The notes under the pieces: model-generated
The model's database searches: none
What the model was told of the DNA's origin: nothing
The model's input: the letters and a program-made list of their open reading frames with translations, nothing else
Source of the DNA: Amblyomma americanum
Lineage: Eukaryota > Arthropoda > Arachnida > Ixodida > Ixodidae
Assembly: GCF_052857255.1 (NCBI RefSeq)
Contig: NC_135502.1
Coordinates: 190,723,257-190,787,256, forward strand
DNA length: 64,000 bases
Direction: 5' to 3'
Made by a program: the position numbers and the translations under genes
Part shown: piece by piece, positions 24,601 through 39,200 of the stretch
Numbering within the stretch: the stretch's first letter is position 1
Layout of the letters: every line of letters begins with the position of its first letter

Positions 24601-27600
24601 CTTGTAGCGTCATAACGCTCGGTATTACAGTTATTAAGCGTTATCAGGTCGCTGTCTTAAATGCAGATGTTAACTCGAGCAATGCAGCCTGGTAGAACGA
24701 AGCCAAGAACCTTAGCCTAAAAGACGAAATGGCTCCTCAACATCACCTCGCTCAGGGTGCCACCACGCCGAGTTCAAAAGAACGAAGCGTGACTAGATTT
24801 ATTGCAGTGTGACGTCATGTTGCAGCAGCTGCCGATGTTACGCTGGGGCACGTGAACAGTGGTGAATCGGTTCCACACGTGCTGATGCCATGTTGCTCGA
24901 TTTTCCTTGTAGCGTCGTAACCCTGGGTATCACAGTAAATCAGCATTTTCAGGTCGCTGTCGTAAATGCAGGTGTTCACTCGAGCAATGCAGCCTGGTAG
25001 AACGAATCCAAGAACCTAACCAAAAAGACGAAATGGTTCCTCAACATCACTTCGCTCAGGGTGCCACCATGCCCAGTGCGAAAGAATTAAACGTGACTCG
25101 ATTTAAAGTAGTGTGACGTCAATCTTGCAGCAGATGCCGATGTTACGCTGGGGGCCGTGAACAGTGGTGGATCGGTTCCACAGGGGCTTATGCCGTGTTC
25201 TCGATGTTCCTTGTAGCGTCGTATCCTTGGGTATCACAGTAATTCAGCGTTTTCAGGTCGCTGTCCTAAATGCAGGTGTTCACTCGAGCAATGCAGCCTC
25301 GTAGAACGAAGCCAAGAACCTGAACCAAAAAGACGAAATGGTTCCTCAACATCACCTCGCTCAGGGTGTCACCACGCCCAGATCAAAAGAACTAAGCGTG
25401 ACTAGATATATTGCAGTCGGACGTCATGTTGGAGCAGCTGCCGATGCCAGGCTGGGGCACGTGAACAGTGGTGAATCGGATAAACACGTGCTGATGCCGT
25501 GTTGCTCGCTGTTCCTTGTAGCGTGGTAACTCTCGGTAATACAGTAATTCAGCGTTTTCAGGTCGCTGCCGTAAATGCAGGTGTTCACTCGAGCAATGCA
25601 GCCTGGTAGAACGAAACCAAGAACCTGAGCCAAAAAGACGAAATGGTTCCTCAACAACCCCTCACTCTGGGTGCCACCATGCCCAGTGCCAAAGATCGAA
25701 GTGTGACTCGATTTAAAGTAGTGTGACGTCAATGTTGCAGCAGATGCCGATGTTACGCTTGGGGCGTTGAACAGTGGTGGATCGGTTCCACAGGTGCTGA
25801 TGCCGTGTTGTTCGATGTTCCTTGTAGCGTCGTTACTCTCGGTAATACAGTATTTCAGTGTTTTCAGATCGCTGTCGTAAGTGCAGGTGCTCACTCGAGC
25901 AATGCAGCCTGGTAGAACGAAGCCAAGAACCTGAACCAAAATGAAAGAAATGGTTCCTCAACATCACCTCGCTCAGGGTGACATCATGCCCAGTTCCAAA
26001 AAAAGAAGCGTGACTAGATATATAGCATTGTGACGCCAATGTTGCAGCAGCTGCCAATGCTACGCTAGGGGCCGTGAACAGTGGTGGATCTGTTCCACAC
26101 GTGCTGTTGCCGTATTGCTCGCTGTTTCTTGTAGCGTCATAACGCTCGGTATTACAGTTATTGAGCGTTATCAGCTCGCTGTCTTAAATGCAGATGTTCA
26201 CTCGAGCAATGCAGCCTGGTTGAACGTACCAAGAGCCTTAGCCTAAAAGACGAAATGGCTCCTCAACATCACCTCGCTCAGAGTGCCACCATGCCCAGTG
26301 CCAAAGAACGAAACGTGACTCGATTTAAAACAGTGTGACGACAATATTGCAGCAGCTGCCGATGTCACGCTGGGGCACGTGAACAGTGGTGAATCGGTTC
26401 CACACGTGCTGATGCCATGTTGCTCGATTTTCCTTGTAGCGTCGTAACCCTGGGTATCACAGTAAATCAGCATTTTCAGGTCGCTCTCGTAAATGCAGGT
26501 GTTCACTCGAGCAATGCAGCCCGGTAGAACGAAGCCAAGAACCTAACCTAAAAGACGAAATGGTTCCTCAACATCACTTCGCTCAGGGTGCCACCATGCC
26601 CAGTGCGAAAGAACGAAACGTGACTCGATTTGAAGCACTGTGACGTCAATGTTGCAGCAGAAGCAGATGTTACGCTGGGGGCCGCGAACAGTGGTGGATC
26701 GGTTCGACAGGTGCCGATGCCGTGTTGTTTGATGTTCCTTGTAGCCTCGTAACTCTCGGTAATACAGTAATTGAGCGTTTTCAGGTCTCTGTCTTAAATG
26801 CAGGTGTTCACTCGAGTAATGCAGCCTGGTAGAAGGAAGCTAAGAGCCCGAACCAAAAAGACGAAATGGTTCCTCAACATCACCTCGATCAGGGTGCCCC
26901 AAGCCCACTGCCAAAGAACGAAACGTGACTCGATTTAAAAAAGTGTGACGACAATGCTGCAGTAGATGCCTATGTTACGCTGGGGCCATGAACAGTGGTG
27001 GATCGGTTCCACAGGTGCTAATGCCGTGTTGCTCGATGTTCCTTGTAGCGTCGTAAATCTCGGTAATAAGTAATTCAGCGTTTTCAGGTCGCTGTCGTAA
27101 ATGCAGGTGTTCACTCGAGCAATGCAGCCTGGTAGAACGAAGCCAAGAACCTGTACCAAAAAGACGAAATGGTTCCTCAAGATCACCTGTCTCAGGGTGC
27201 AACCACGCCCAGTTCAAAAGAACGAAGCGTGACTAGATTTAGAGCAGTGCGACGTCAATGTTCCAGCAGCTGCCGATGTTACGCTGGAGGACGTGAACAG
27301 TGGTGAATCGGTTCCACACGTGCTGATGCCGTGTTGCTCTATGTTCCTTGTAGCATCGAAACCCTTGGTATTACAGTAATTCAGCGCTATCAGGTCGCTG
27401 TCTTAAATGCAGGTGTTCACTCGAGCAATGCAGCCTGGTAGAACGAAGCCAAGAACCTGAAACAAAAAGACGAAATGGTTCCTCAACATCTCCTCGCTCA
27501 GAGTGCCACCATGCCTTGTGCCAAAGGACGAAACGTTACTCGATTTAAAGCAGTGTGACGTCATTGTTGCAGCAGCTGCCTATGTTACGCTGGTGGCCAT

Positions 27601-30297
27601 GAACAGTGGTGGATCGGTTCCACCGGTGCTGATGCCGTTTGCTCGATGTTCCTTGTAGCGTTGTAACTCTCGGTATTGCAGTAATTCAGCGTTTTCAGGT
27701 CGCTGTCATAAATGCAGGTGTTCAGTCGAACAATGCAGCCTGGTAGAACGAAGCCAAGAACCTCAACCAAAAAGACGAAATGGTTCCTCAACATCACCTC
27801 GCTCAGGGTGCCACCACACCCAGTTCCTATGAATGAGGCGTGAGTCGATTTATAGCAGTGTGACATCAATGTTGTAGCAGCGGCCGATGTTACGCTGAGG
27901 GCCGTGAATAGTGGTGAATCGGTTCCACAGGTGCTGATGCCGTGTTGCTCGATATTCGTTGTAGCGTCGTAACCCTCGGTATTACAATAAATAAGCGTTT
28001 TCAGGTCGCTGTCTTAAATGCAGGTGTTAATTCGAGCAATGCAGCCTGGTAGAACGAAGCCAAGAACCTGAACCAAAAAGACGAAATGGTTCCTCAACAT
28101 CACCTCGCTCAGAGTGCCACCATGCCCTGTGCCAAAGAACGAAACGTGACTCGATTTGAAAAAGTGTGACGTCATTGTTGCAGCAGCTGCCTATGTTACG
28201 CTGGTGGCCGTGAACAGTGGTGGATCGGTTCCACCGGTGCTGATGCCATGTTGCTCGATTTTCCTTGTAGCGTCGTACCCCTGGGTATTACAGTAATTGT
28301 GTTTTCAGGTTGCTGTCTTAAATGCAGGTGTTCACTCGAGCAATGCGGCCTGGTAGAACGAAGCCAAGAACCTGAAACAAAAAGAAGAAATGGTTCCTCA
28401 ACATCTCCTCGCTCAGAGTGCCACCATGCCCTGTGCCAAAGAACGAAACGTTACTGGATTTAAAGCAGTGTGACGTCATTGTTGCAGCAGCTGCCTATGT
28501 TACGCTGGTGGCCGTGAACAGTGATGGATCGGTTCCACCGGTGCTGATGCCGTGTTGCTCGATGTTCCTTGTAGCGTCGTAACTCTCGGTATTACAGTAA
28601 ATAAGCGTTTTCAGGTCGCTGTCGTAAATGCAGGTGTTCAGTCGAGCAATGCAGCCTTGTAGAACGAAACCAAGAACCTCAACCAAAAAGACGAAATGGT
28701 TCTTCAATATCACCTCGCTCAGGGTGCCACCATACCCTGTTCCTAAGAATGAAGCGTGAGTCGATTTACAGCAGTGTGACATCAATGTTGTAGCAGCGGC
28801 CGATGTTACGCTGAGGGCCGTGAACAGTGGTGAATCGGTTCCACAGGTGCTGATGCCGTGTTGCTCGATATTCGTTGTAGCGCCGTAACTCTCGGTATTA
28901 CAATAAATAAGCGTTTTCAGGTCGCTGTCTTATATGCAGGTGGTTATTCGAGCAATGCAGCCTGGTAGAACGAAGCCTAGAACCTGAACCAAAAAGGCCA
29001 AATGGTTCCTCAACATCACCTCGCTCAGAGTGCCACCATGTCCAGAGACAAGGAACGAAACGTGACTCGATTTAAAACACTGTGACGTCAATGCTGCAGC
29101 AGCTGCCGATGTTACGCTGGGGCACGTGAACAGTGGTGAATCGGTTCCACACGTGCTGATGCCATGTTGCTCGATTTTCCTTGTAGCGTCGTAACCCTGG
29201 GTATCACAGTAAATCAGCATTTTCAGGTCGCTGTCGTAAATGCAGGTGTTCACTCGAGCAATGCAGCCTGGTAGAACGAATCCAAGAACCTAACCAAAAA
29301 GACGAAATGGTTCCTCAACATCACTTCGCTCAGGGTGCCACCATGCCCAGTGCGAAAGAATTAAACGTGACTCGATTTAAAGCACTGTGACGTCAATGTT
29401 GCAGCAGAAGCCGATGTTACTATGGGGATCGTGAACAGTGGTGGGTCGGTTCCACAGGCTCTGATGTCGTGTTCCTCGATGCTCCTTGTAGCGTCGTAAC
29501 TCTCGGTATTACAGTAACTCAGCGTTTTCAGGTCGCTGTCGTAAATACAGGTGTTCACTCGAGCAATGCAGCCTGGTAGAACGAAGCCAAGAACCTGAGC
29601 CAAAAAGACGAAATGGCTGCTACACATTGCCTCGCTCAGAGTGCCACCATGCCTTGTGCCAAAGAACGAAACGTAACTCGATTTAAAGTAGTGTGACGTC
29701 AATCTTGCAGCAGATGCCGATGTTACGCTGGGGGCCGTGAACAGTGGTGGATCGGTTCCACAGGGGATTATGCCGTGTTCTCGATGTTCCTTGTAGCGTC
29801 GTATCCTTGGGTATCACAGTAATTCAGCGTTTTCAGGTCGCTGTCTTAAATGCAGGTGTTCACTCGAGCAATGCAGCCTGGTAGAACGAAGCCAAGAACC
29901 TCAACCAAAAAGACGAAATGGTTCCTCAACATCACCTCGATCAGTGCACCACCACGCCCAGTGCCAAAAAACGAAACGTGCCTCTATTTATAGCAGTGTG
30001 ACGTCAATGTTGCAGCAGCTGCCGATGTTACGCTGGGGGACGTGAACAGTGGTGACTCGGTTCCACACGTGATGATGCCGTGTTGCTCGATGTTTGTTGG
30101 AGCGTCGTAACCATCGGTATTACAGTAATTCAGCGTTTACAGGTCTCTGTCTTAAATGCAGGTATTCACTCGAGCAATGCAGCTGGCAGAACGAAGCCAA
30201 GAACCTGAACCAAAAAGACGAAATCGTTCCTCAACATCTCGCTCAGAGTGCCACCATGCCCTGTGCCAAAGAACGAAACGTGACTCAATTTAAAGCA

Positions 30298-33200
30298 GTC
30301 TGACGTCAATGTTGCAGCAGATGCTGATGTTACGCGGGGGGCCGCGAACAGTGTTGCATCGGCTCCACAGGTGCTGATGCCGTGTTGCTCGATGGTCTTT
30401 GTAACGTAGTAACTCTCAGTATTACAGTAATAAAGCGTTTTAAATAAGCTGTCGTAAATGCAGGTGTTCAGTCGAGCAATGCAGCCTGGTAGAACGAAGC
30501 CAAGAAATTCAACCAAAAAGACGAAATGGTTCCACAACATCACCTCGATCAGTGCACCACCATGCCCAGTGCCAAAGAACGAAACGTGCCTCGATTTATA
30601 GCAGTGTGACGTCAATGTTGCAGCAGCTGCCGATGTTACGCTGGGGGACGTGAACAGTGGTGATACGGTTCCACACGTGATGATGCCTTGTTGCTCGATG
30701 TTCCTTGTAGCGTCGTAACCATCTTTATTACAGTAATTCAGCGTTTCCAGGTCTCTGTCTTAAATGCAGGTATTCACTCGAGCAATGCAGCCTGGTAGAA
30801 CGAAGCCAAGAACCTGAGCCAAAAAGATGAAATGGCTCCTACACATTGCCTCGCTCAGAGTGCCACCATGCCCTGTGCCAAAGAACGAAACGTGACTCGA
30901 TTTAAAGCAGTGTGACGTCAATGTTGCAGCAGCTGTTTATATTATGCTGGTGGCCGTGAACAGTAGTAGATCGGTTCCACCGGTGCTGATGCCTTGTTGC
31001 TCGATGTTCCTTTTAGCGTCGTAACTCTCGGTAATACAGTAATTCAGCGTTTTCAGGTCGCTGTCGTAAATGCAGGTGTTCAGTCGAGCAATGCAGCCGT
31101 GTAGAACGAAGCCAAGAACCTCAACCAAAAAGACGAAATGGTTCCTCAACATACCCTCACTCAGGATGCCACCATGCCCAGTGCCAAAGAACGAAGTGTG
31201 ACTCGATTTAAAGCAGCGTGACGTCAATGTTGCAGCAGCTGCCGATGTTACTATGGGGATCGTGAACACTGGTGGGTCAGTTCTACAGGTGCTGATGTCG
31301 TGTTCATTGATGCTCCTTGTAGCGTCGTAACTCTCGGTATTACAGTAAATTAGCGTTTTCAGGTCGGTGTCGTAAATGCAGGTGTTCACTCGAGCAATGC
31401 AGCCAGGAAGAAGGAAGCCAAGAACCTGAACCAAAAAGACGAAATGGTTCCTCAACATCCCCTCACTCAGGGTGCCACCATGCCCAGTGCCAAATAACGA
31501 AGCGTGACTCGATTTAAAGCAGTGTGACGTCAATGTTGCAGCAGCTGCCGATGTTACTATGGGGATCCTGAACAGTGGTGGGTCGGTTACACAGGTGCTG
31601 ATGCCGTGTTCCTCGATGCTCCTTGTAGCGTCGTAACTCTCGGTATTACAGAATTTCAACTTTTTCAGGTCGCTGTCGTAAATGCAGGTGTTCACTCTAG
31701 CAATGCAGCCTGTTAGAACGAAGAAAAGAACCTGAACCAAAAAGACGAAATGATTCCTCAACATCACCTCGCTCAGGGTGTCACCACGCCCAGATGAAAA
31801 GAACTAAGCGTGACTAGATATATTGTAGTGTGACGTCATGTTGCAGCAGCTGCCGATGCCAGGCTGGGGCACGTGAACAGTGGTGAATCGGATAAACACG
31901 TTCTGATGCCATGTTGCTCGATTTTCCTTGTAGCGTCGTAACCTTGGGCATCACAGTAATTCAGCGTTTTCAGGTGGCTGTCTTAAATGCAGGTGTTCAC
32001 TCGAGCAATCCAGCCTGGTAGAACGAAGCCAAGAACCTGAACCAAAAAGACGAAATGGTTCCTCAACATCACCTCGCTTAGAGTGCCACCATGCCCGGTG
32101 CCAAAGAACGAAACGTGACTCGATTTAAAACCGTGTGACGACAATATTGCAGCAGCTGCCGATGTTAGGCTGGGGCACGTGAACAGTGGTGAATCGGTTC
32201 CACACGTGCTGATGCCATGTTGCTCGATTTTCCTTGTAGCGTCGTAACCCTGGGTATCACAGTAAATCAGCATTTTCAGGTCGCTGTCGTAAATGCAGGT
32301 GTTCACTCGAGCAATGCAGCCCGGTAGAACGAAGCCAAGAACCTAACCAAAAAGACGAAATGGTTCCTCAACATCACTTCGCTCAGGGTGCCACCATGCC
32401 CAGTGCGAAAGAACGAAACTTGACTCGATTTAAAGCACTGTGACGTCAATGTTGCAGCAGAAGCAGATGTTACGCTGGGGGCCGCGAACAGTGGTGGATC
32501 GGTTCGACAGGTGCTGATGCCGTGTTGTTTGATGTTCCTTGTAGCCTCGTAACTCTCGGTAATACAGTAATTGAGCGTTTTCAGGTCGCTGCCTTAATTG
32601 CAGGTGTTCACACGAGCAATGCAGCTTTGTAGAACGAAGCCAAGAGCCTGAACCAAAAAGACGAAATGGTTCCTCAACATCACCTCTCTCAGGATGCAAC
32701 CACGCCCAGTTTAAAAGAACGAAGCGTGACTAGATTTATAGCAGTGTGACGTCAATGTTCCAGCAGCTGCCGATGTTACGCTGGAGGACGTGAACAGTGG
32801 TGAATCGGTTCCACACATGCTGATGCCGTGTTGCTCGATTTTCTTTGTAGCGTCGTAGCCCTCGCTATTACACTAATTCAGCGTTGTCAGGTCGCTGTTT
32901 TAAATGCAGGTGTTCATTCGAGCAATGCAGCCTGGTAGAACAAAGCCAAGAACCTGTACCAAAAATACTAAATGGTTCCTTAACATCATCTCGCTCAGGG
33001 TGCCACCACGCCCAGTTCAAAAGAACGAAACGTTACTCGATTTAAAGCAGTGTGACGTCATTGTTGCAGCAGCTGCCTATGTTACGCTGGTGGCCGTGAA
33101 CAGTGGTGGATCGATTCCACCGGTGCTGATGCCATGTTGCTCGATTTTCCTTGTAGCGTCGTACCCCTGGGTATTACAGTAATTCAGTGTTTTCAGGTCG

Positions 33201-36200
33201 CTGTCCTAAATTCAGGTGTTCACTCGAGCAATGCAGCCTGGTAGAACGAAGGCAAGAACCTGAAAAAAAAGACGAAATGGCTGCTCAACATCTCGCTCAG
33301 AGTGCCACCATGCCCTGAGCCAAAGAACGAAAGGTTACTCGATTTAAAGCAGTGTGACGTCATTGTTGCAGCAGCTGCCTATGTTACGCTGGTGGCCGTG
33401 AACAGTGGTGGATCGGTTCCACCGGTGCTGATGCCGTGTTGCTCGATGTTCCTTGTAGCGTCGTAACTCTCGGTATTACAGTAAATAAGCATGTTCAGGT
33501 CGTTGTCGTAAATGCAGGAGTTCAGTCGAGCAATGCAGCCTGGTAGAACGAAGCCAATAACCTGAACCAAAAAGACGAAATGGTTCCTCAACATCATCTC
33601 GATCAGGGTGGCACAATGCCCAGTGCCAAAGAACGAAACGTGAACCGATTTAAAACAGTGTGACGTCAATGTTGCAGCAGCTGCCGATGTTACGCTGGTG
33701 CCATGAGCAGTGGTGGATCGGTTCCACAGGTGCTGATGCCGTGTTGCTCGATGTTCCTTGTAGCGTCGTAACTCTCGGTAATACAGTAAATTAGCGTTTT
33801 CAGGCCGGTGTCGTAAATGCAGGTGTTCACTCGAGCAATGCAGCCAGGAAGAAGGAAGCCAAGAACCTGAACCAAAAAGACGAAATGGTTCCTCAACACC
33901 CCTCACTCAGGTTGCCACCATGCCCAGGGCCAAATAACGAAGCGTGACTCGATTTAAAGCAGTGTGACGTCAATGTTGCAGCAGCTGCCGATGTTATTAT
34001 GGGGATCGTGAACAGTGGTGGGTCGGTTCCACGGGTGCTGATGCCGTGTTCCTTGATGCTCCTTGTAGCGTCGTAACTCTCGGTATTACTGAATTTCAGC
34101 TTTTTCAGGTCGCTGTCGTAAATGCAGGTGTTCACTCGAGCAATGCAGCCTTGTAGAATGAAGGCAAGAGCCTGAACCAAAAAGACGAAATGGTTCCGCA
34201 ACATCACCTCGCTCAGGGTGCCACCACACCCAGTTCAAAAGAACTAAGCGTGACTAGATTTATTGCAGTGTGACGTCATGTTGCAGCAGCTGCCGATGCC
34301 AGGCTTGGGCACGTGAACAGTGGTGAATCGGATAAACACGTGCTGATGCCGTGTTGCTCGCTGTTCCTTGTAGCGTGGTAACTCTCGGTAATACAGTAAT
34401 TCAGCGTTTTCAGGTCGCTGCCGTAAATGCAGGTGTTCACTCGAGCAATGCAGCCTGGTAGAACGAATCCAAGAACCTGAACCAAAAAGACGAAATGGTT
34501 CCTCAACAACCCCTCACTCAGGGTGCCACCATGCCCAGTGCCAAAGATCGAAGTGTGAGTAGATTTAAAGTAGTGTGACGTCAATGTTGCAGCAGATGCC
34601 GATGTTACGCTGGGGGCCTTGAACAGTGGTGGATCGGTTCCACAGGTGCTGATGCCGTGTTGTTCGATGTTCCTTGTAGCGTCGTTACTCTCGGTAATAC
34701 AGTATTTCAGCGTTTTCAGATCGCTGTCGTAAGTGCAGGTGTTCACTCGAGCAATGCAGCCTGGTAGAACGAAGCCAAGAACCTGAACCAAAATGAAAGA
34801 AATGGTTCCTCAACATCACCTCGCTCAGGGTGACATCATGCCCAGTTCCAAAAAAAGAAGCGTGACTAGATATATAGCATTGTGACGCCAACGTTGCAGC
34901 AGCTGCCAATGTTACGCTAGGGGCCGTGAACAGTGGTGGATCTGTTCCACACGTGCTGTTGCCGTATTGCTCGCTGTTTCTTGTAGCGTCATAACGCCCG
35001 GTATTACAGTTATTGAGCGTTATCAGGTCGCTGTCTTAAATGCAGATGTTCACTCGAGCAATGCAGCCTGGTAGAACGAAGCCAAGAACCTTAGCCTAAA
35101 AGACGAAATGGCTCCTCAACATCACCTCCCTCAGAGTGCCACCATGCCCAGTGCCAAAGAACGAAACGTGACTCGATTTAAAACAGTGTGACGACAATAT
35201 TGCAGCAGCTGCCGATGTTACGCTGGGGCACGTGAACAGTGGTGAATCGGTTCCACACGTGCTGTTGCCATGTTGCTCGATTTTCCTTGTAGCGTCGTAA
35301 CCCTGGGTATCACAGTAAATCAGCATTTTCAGGTCGCTGTCGTAAATGCAGGTGTTCACTCGAGCAATGCAGCCCGGTAGAACGAAGCCAAGAACCTAAC
35401 CAAAAAGACGAAATGGTTCCTCAACATCACTTCGCTCAGGGTGCCACCATGCCCAGTGCGAAAGAACGAAACGTTACTCGATTTAAAGCACTGTGACGTC
35501 AATGTTGCAGCAGATGCTGATGTTACGCGGGGGGCCGCGAACAGTGTTGCATCGGCTCCACAGGTGCTGATGCCGTGTTGCTCGATGGTCTTTGTAACGT
35601 AGTAACTCTCAGTATTACAGTAATAAAGCGTTTTAAATAAGCTGTCGTAAATGCAGGTGTTCAGTCGAGCAATGCAGCCTGGTAGAACGAAGCCAAGAAA
35701 TTCAACCAAAAAGACGAAATGGTTCCACAACATCACCTCGATCAGTGCACCACCATGCCCAGTGCCAAAGAACGAAACGTGCCTCGATTTATAGCAGTGT
35801 GACGTCAATGTTGCAGCAGCTGCCGATGTTACGCTGGGGGACGTGAACAGTGGTGATACGGTTCCACACGTGATGATGCCTTGTTGCTCGATGTTCCTTG
35901 TAGCGTCGTAACCATCTTTATTACAGTAATTCAGCGTTTCCAGGTCTCTGTCCTAAATGCAGGTATTCACTCGAGCAATGCAGCCTGGTAGAACGAAGCC
36001 AAGAACCTGAGCCAAAAAGACGAAATGGCTCCTACACATTGCCTCGCTCAGAGTGCCACCATGCCCTGTGCCAAAGAACGAAACGTGACTCGATTTAAAG
36101 CAGTGTGACGTCAATGTTGCAGCAGCTGTTTATATTATGCTGGTGGCCGTGAACAGTAGTAGATCGGTTCCACCGGTGCTGATGCCGTGTTGCTCGATGT

Positions 36201-39200
36201 TCCTTTTAGCGTCGTAACTCTCGGTAATACAGTAATTCAGCGTTTTCAGGTCGCTGTCGTAAATGCAGGTGTTCAGTCGAGCAATGCAGCCGTGTAGAAC
36301 GAAGCCAAGAACCTCAACCAAAAAGACGAAATGGTTCCTCAACATACCCTCACTCAGGATGCCACCATGCCCAGTGCCAAAGAACGAAGTGTGACTCGAT
36401 TTAAAGCAGCGTGACGTCAATGTTGCAGCAGCTGCCTATATTACGCTGGTGGCCGTGAACAGGGGTGGATCGGTTCCACAGGTGCTGATGCCGTGTTGCT
36501 CGATGTTCCTTGTAGCGTCGTAACTCTCGGTAATACAGCAATTCAGCGTTTTCAGGTCGCTGTCGCAAATGCAGGTGTTCACTCGAGCAATGCTGACTGG
36601 TAGAACGAAGCCAAGAACCTGAACCAAAAAGACAAAATGGTTCCTCAACATTACCTCTCTCAGGGTGCAACCACGGCCAGTTCAAAGAACGAAGCGTGAA
36701 TAGATTTACAGCAATTTGACGTCAATGTTCCAGCAGCTGCCGATGTTACGCTGGAGGACGTGAACAGTGGTGAATCGGTTCCACACCTGCTGATGCCGTG
36801 TTGGTCGCTGTTCCTTGTATCGTCGTAACTCTAGGTATTACAGTAATTCAGCGTTTTGAAATCGCTGTTGTAAACGCATGTGTTCTCTCGAGCAATGCAG
36901 CCTGGTAGAACGCAGCCAAGAACCTGGACCAAAAAGACGAAATGGTTCCTCAACATCACCTCGCTTAGAGTGCCACCATGCCCTGTGCTAAAGAACGAAA
37001 AATGACTCGATTTAAAGCAGTGTCACGTCAATGTTGCAGCAGCTGCCTATGTTACGCTGTGGGCCGTGAACAGTGGTGGATCGGTTCCACAGATGCAGAT
37101 GCTGTGTTGCTCGATGTTCTTGTAGCGTCGTAACTCTCGGTATTACAGTAATTAAGCGTTTTCAGGTCGCTGTCGTAAATGCAGGTGTTCAGTCGAGCAA
37201 TGCAGTTTGGTAAAACAAAGCCAAGCACCTCAACCAAAAACACGAAATCGTTCCTCAACACCACCTCGCTCAGGCTGCCGCCATACCCAGTTCCTAAGAA
37301 TGAAGCGTGAGTCGATTTATAGCAGTGTGACATCAATGTTGTAGCAGCGGCCGATGTTACGCTGAGGGCCGTGAACAGTGGGGAATCGGTTCCACAGGTG
37401 CTCATGCCGAGGTGCTCGGTTTTCCTTGTAGCGTCGTAACCCTCGGTATTACACTAAATAAGCGTTTTCAGGTCGCTGTCTTAAATGCAGGTGTTCATTC
37501 GAGCTATGCAGCCTGGTAGAACGAAGCCAAGAACCTGAACCAAAAAGGCGAAATGGTTCCTCAACATCACCTCGCTCAGAGTGCCACCATGCTCTTTGCC
37601 AAGGAACGAAACGTGACTCGATTTAAAAAGTGTGACGTCCATGTTGCAGCAGCTGCCAATGTTACGCTGGTGGCCGTGAACAGTGGTTGATCGGTTCCAC
37701 AGGTGCTGATGCCGTGTTGCTCTATGTTTATTGTAGCGTCGTAACTCTCGGTAATACAGTAATTCAGCGTTTTCAGGTCGCTGTCGTAAATGCAGGTGTT
37801 CACTCGAGCAATGTAGCCTGGTAAAACGAAGCCTAGAACCTGAACCAAAAAGACGAAATGGTTCCTCAACATCTCCTCGCTCAGATTGCCACCATGCCCT
37901 GTGCCAAAGAACGAAACGTGACTCGATTTAAAAAAGTGTGACGTCAATGTTGCAGCAGCTGCCAATGTTACGCTGGTGGCCGCTAACAGTGGTTGATCGG
38001 TTGCACACGTGCTGTTGCCGTATTGCTCGCTGTTTCTTGTAGCGTCATAACGCTCGGTATTACAGTTATTAAGCGTTATCAGGTCGCTGTCTTAAATGCA
38101 GATGTTAACTCGAGCAATGCAGCCTGGTAGAACGAAGCCAAGAACCTTAGCCTAAAAGACGAAATGGCTCCTCAACATCACCTCGCTCAGGGTGCCACCA
38201 CGCCGAGTTCAAAAGAACGAAGCGTGACTAGATTTATTGCAGTGTGACGTCATGTTGCAGCAGCTGCCGATGTTACGCTGGGGCACGTGAACAGTGGTGA
38301 ATCGGTTCCACACGTGCTGATGCCATGTTGCTCGATTTTCCTTGTAGCGTCGTAACCCTGGGTATCACAGTAAATCAGCATTTTCAGGTCGCTGTCGTAA
38401 ATGCAGGTGTTCACTCGAGCAATGCAGCCTGGTAGAACGAATCCAAGAACCTAACCAAAAAGACGAAATGGTTCCTCAACATCACTTCGCTCAGGGTGCC
38501 ACCATGCCCAGTGCGAAAGAATTAAACGTGACTCGATTTAAAGTAGTGTGACGTCAATCTTGCAGCAGATGCCGATGTTACGCTGGGGGCCGTGAACAGT
38601 GGTGGATCGGTTCCACAGGGGCTTATGCCGTGTTCTCGATGTTCCTTGTAGCGTCGTATCCTTGGGTATCACAGTAATTCAGCGTTTTCAGGTCGCTGTC
38701 CTAAATGCAGGTGTTCACTCGAGCAATGCAGCCTCGTAGAACGAAGCCAAGAACCTGAACCAAAAAGACGAAATGGTTCCTCAACATCACCTCGCTCAGG
38801 GTGTCACCACGCCCAGATCAAAAGAACTAAGCGTGACTAGATATATTGCAGTCGGACGTCATGTTGGAGCAGCTGCCGATGCCAGGCTGGGGCACGTGAA
38901 CAGTGGTGAATCGGATAAACACGTGCTGATGCCGTGTTGCTCGCTGTTCCTTGTAGCGTGGTAACTCTCGGTAATACAGTAATTCAGCGTTTTCAGGTCG
39001 CTGCCGTAAATGCAGGTGTTCACTCGAGCAATGCAGCCTGGTAGAACGAAACCAAGAACCTGAGCCAAAAAGACGAAATGGTTCCTCAACAACCCCTCAC
39101 TCTGGGTGCCACCATGCCCAGTGCCAAAGATCGAAGTGTGACTCGATTTAAAGTAGTGTGACGTCAATGTTGCAGCAGATGCCGATGTTACGCTGGGGGC

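Larger units (their letters stand above)
16571..30297. repeat. Higher-order repeat copy alpha (~13.7 kb)
   Basis: Aligned to beta at offset 13,727 for 16,571 to about 18,355. After an extra monomer of about 286 bp the offset becomes 13,441, then 13,435 from about 20,400 to the end. It is about 45 monomers long. Spot comparison with beta shows only occasional single-base differences, for example AACAGTTTTGAATCGG at about 21,800 against AACAGTGGTGAATCGG at about 35,237. Adjacent monomers inside the copy differ far more. This is the pattern of HOR amplification by unequal exchange. Confidence 0.88.
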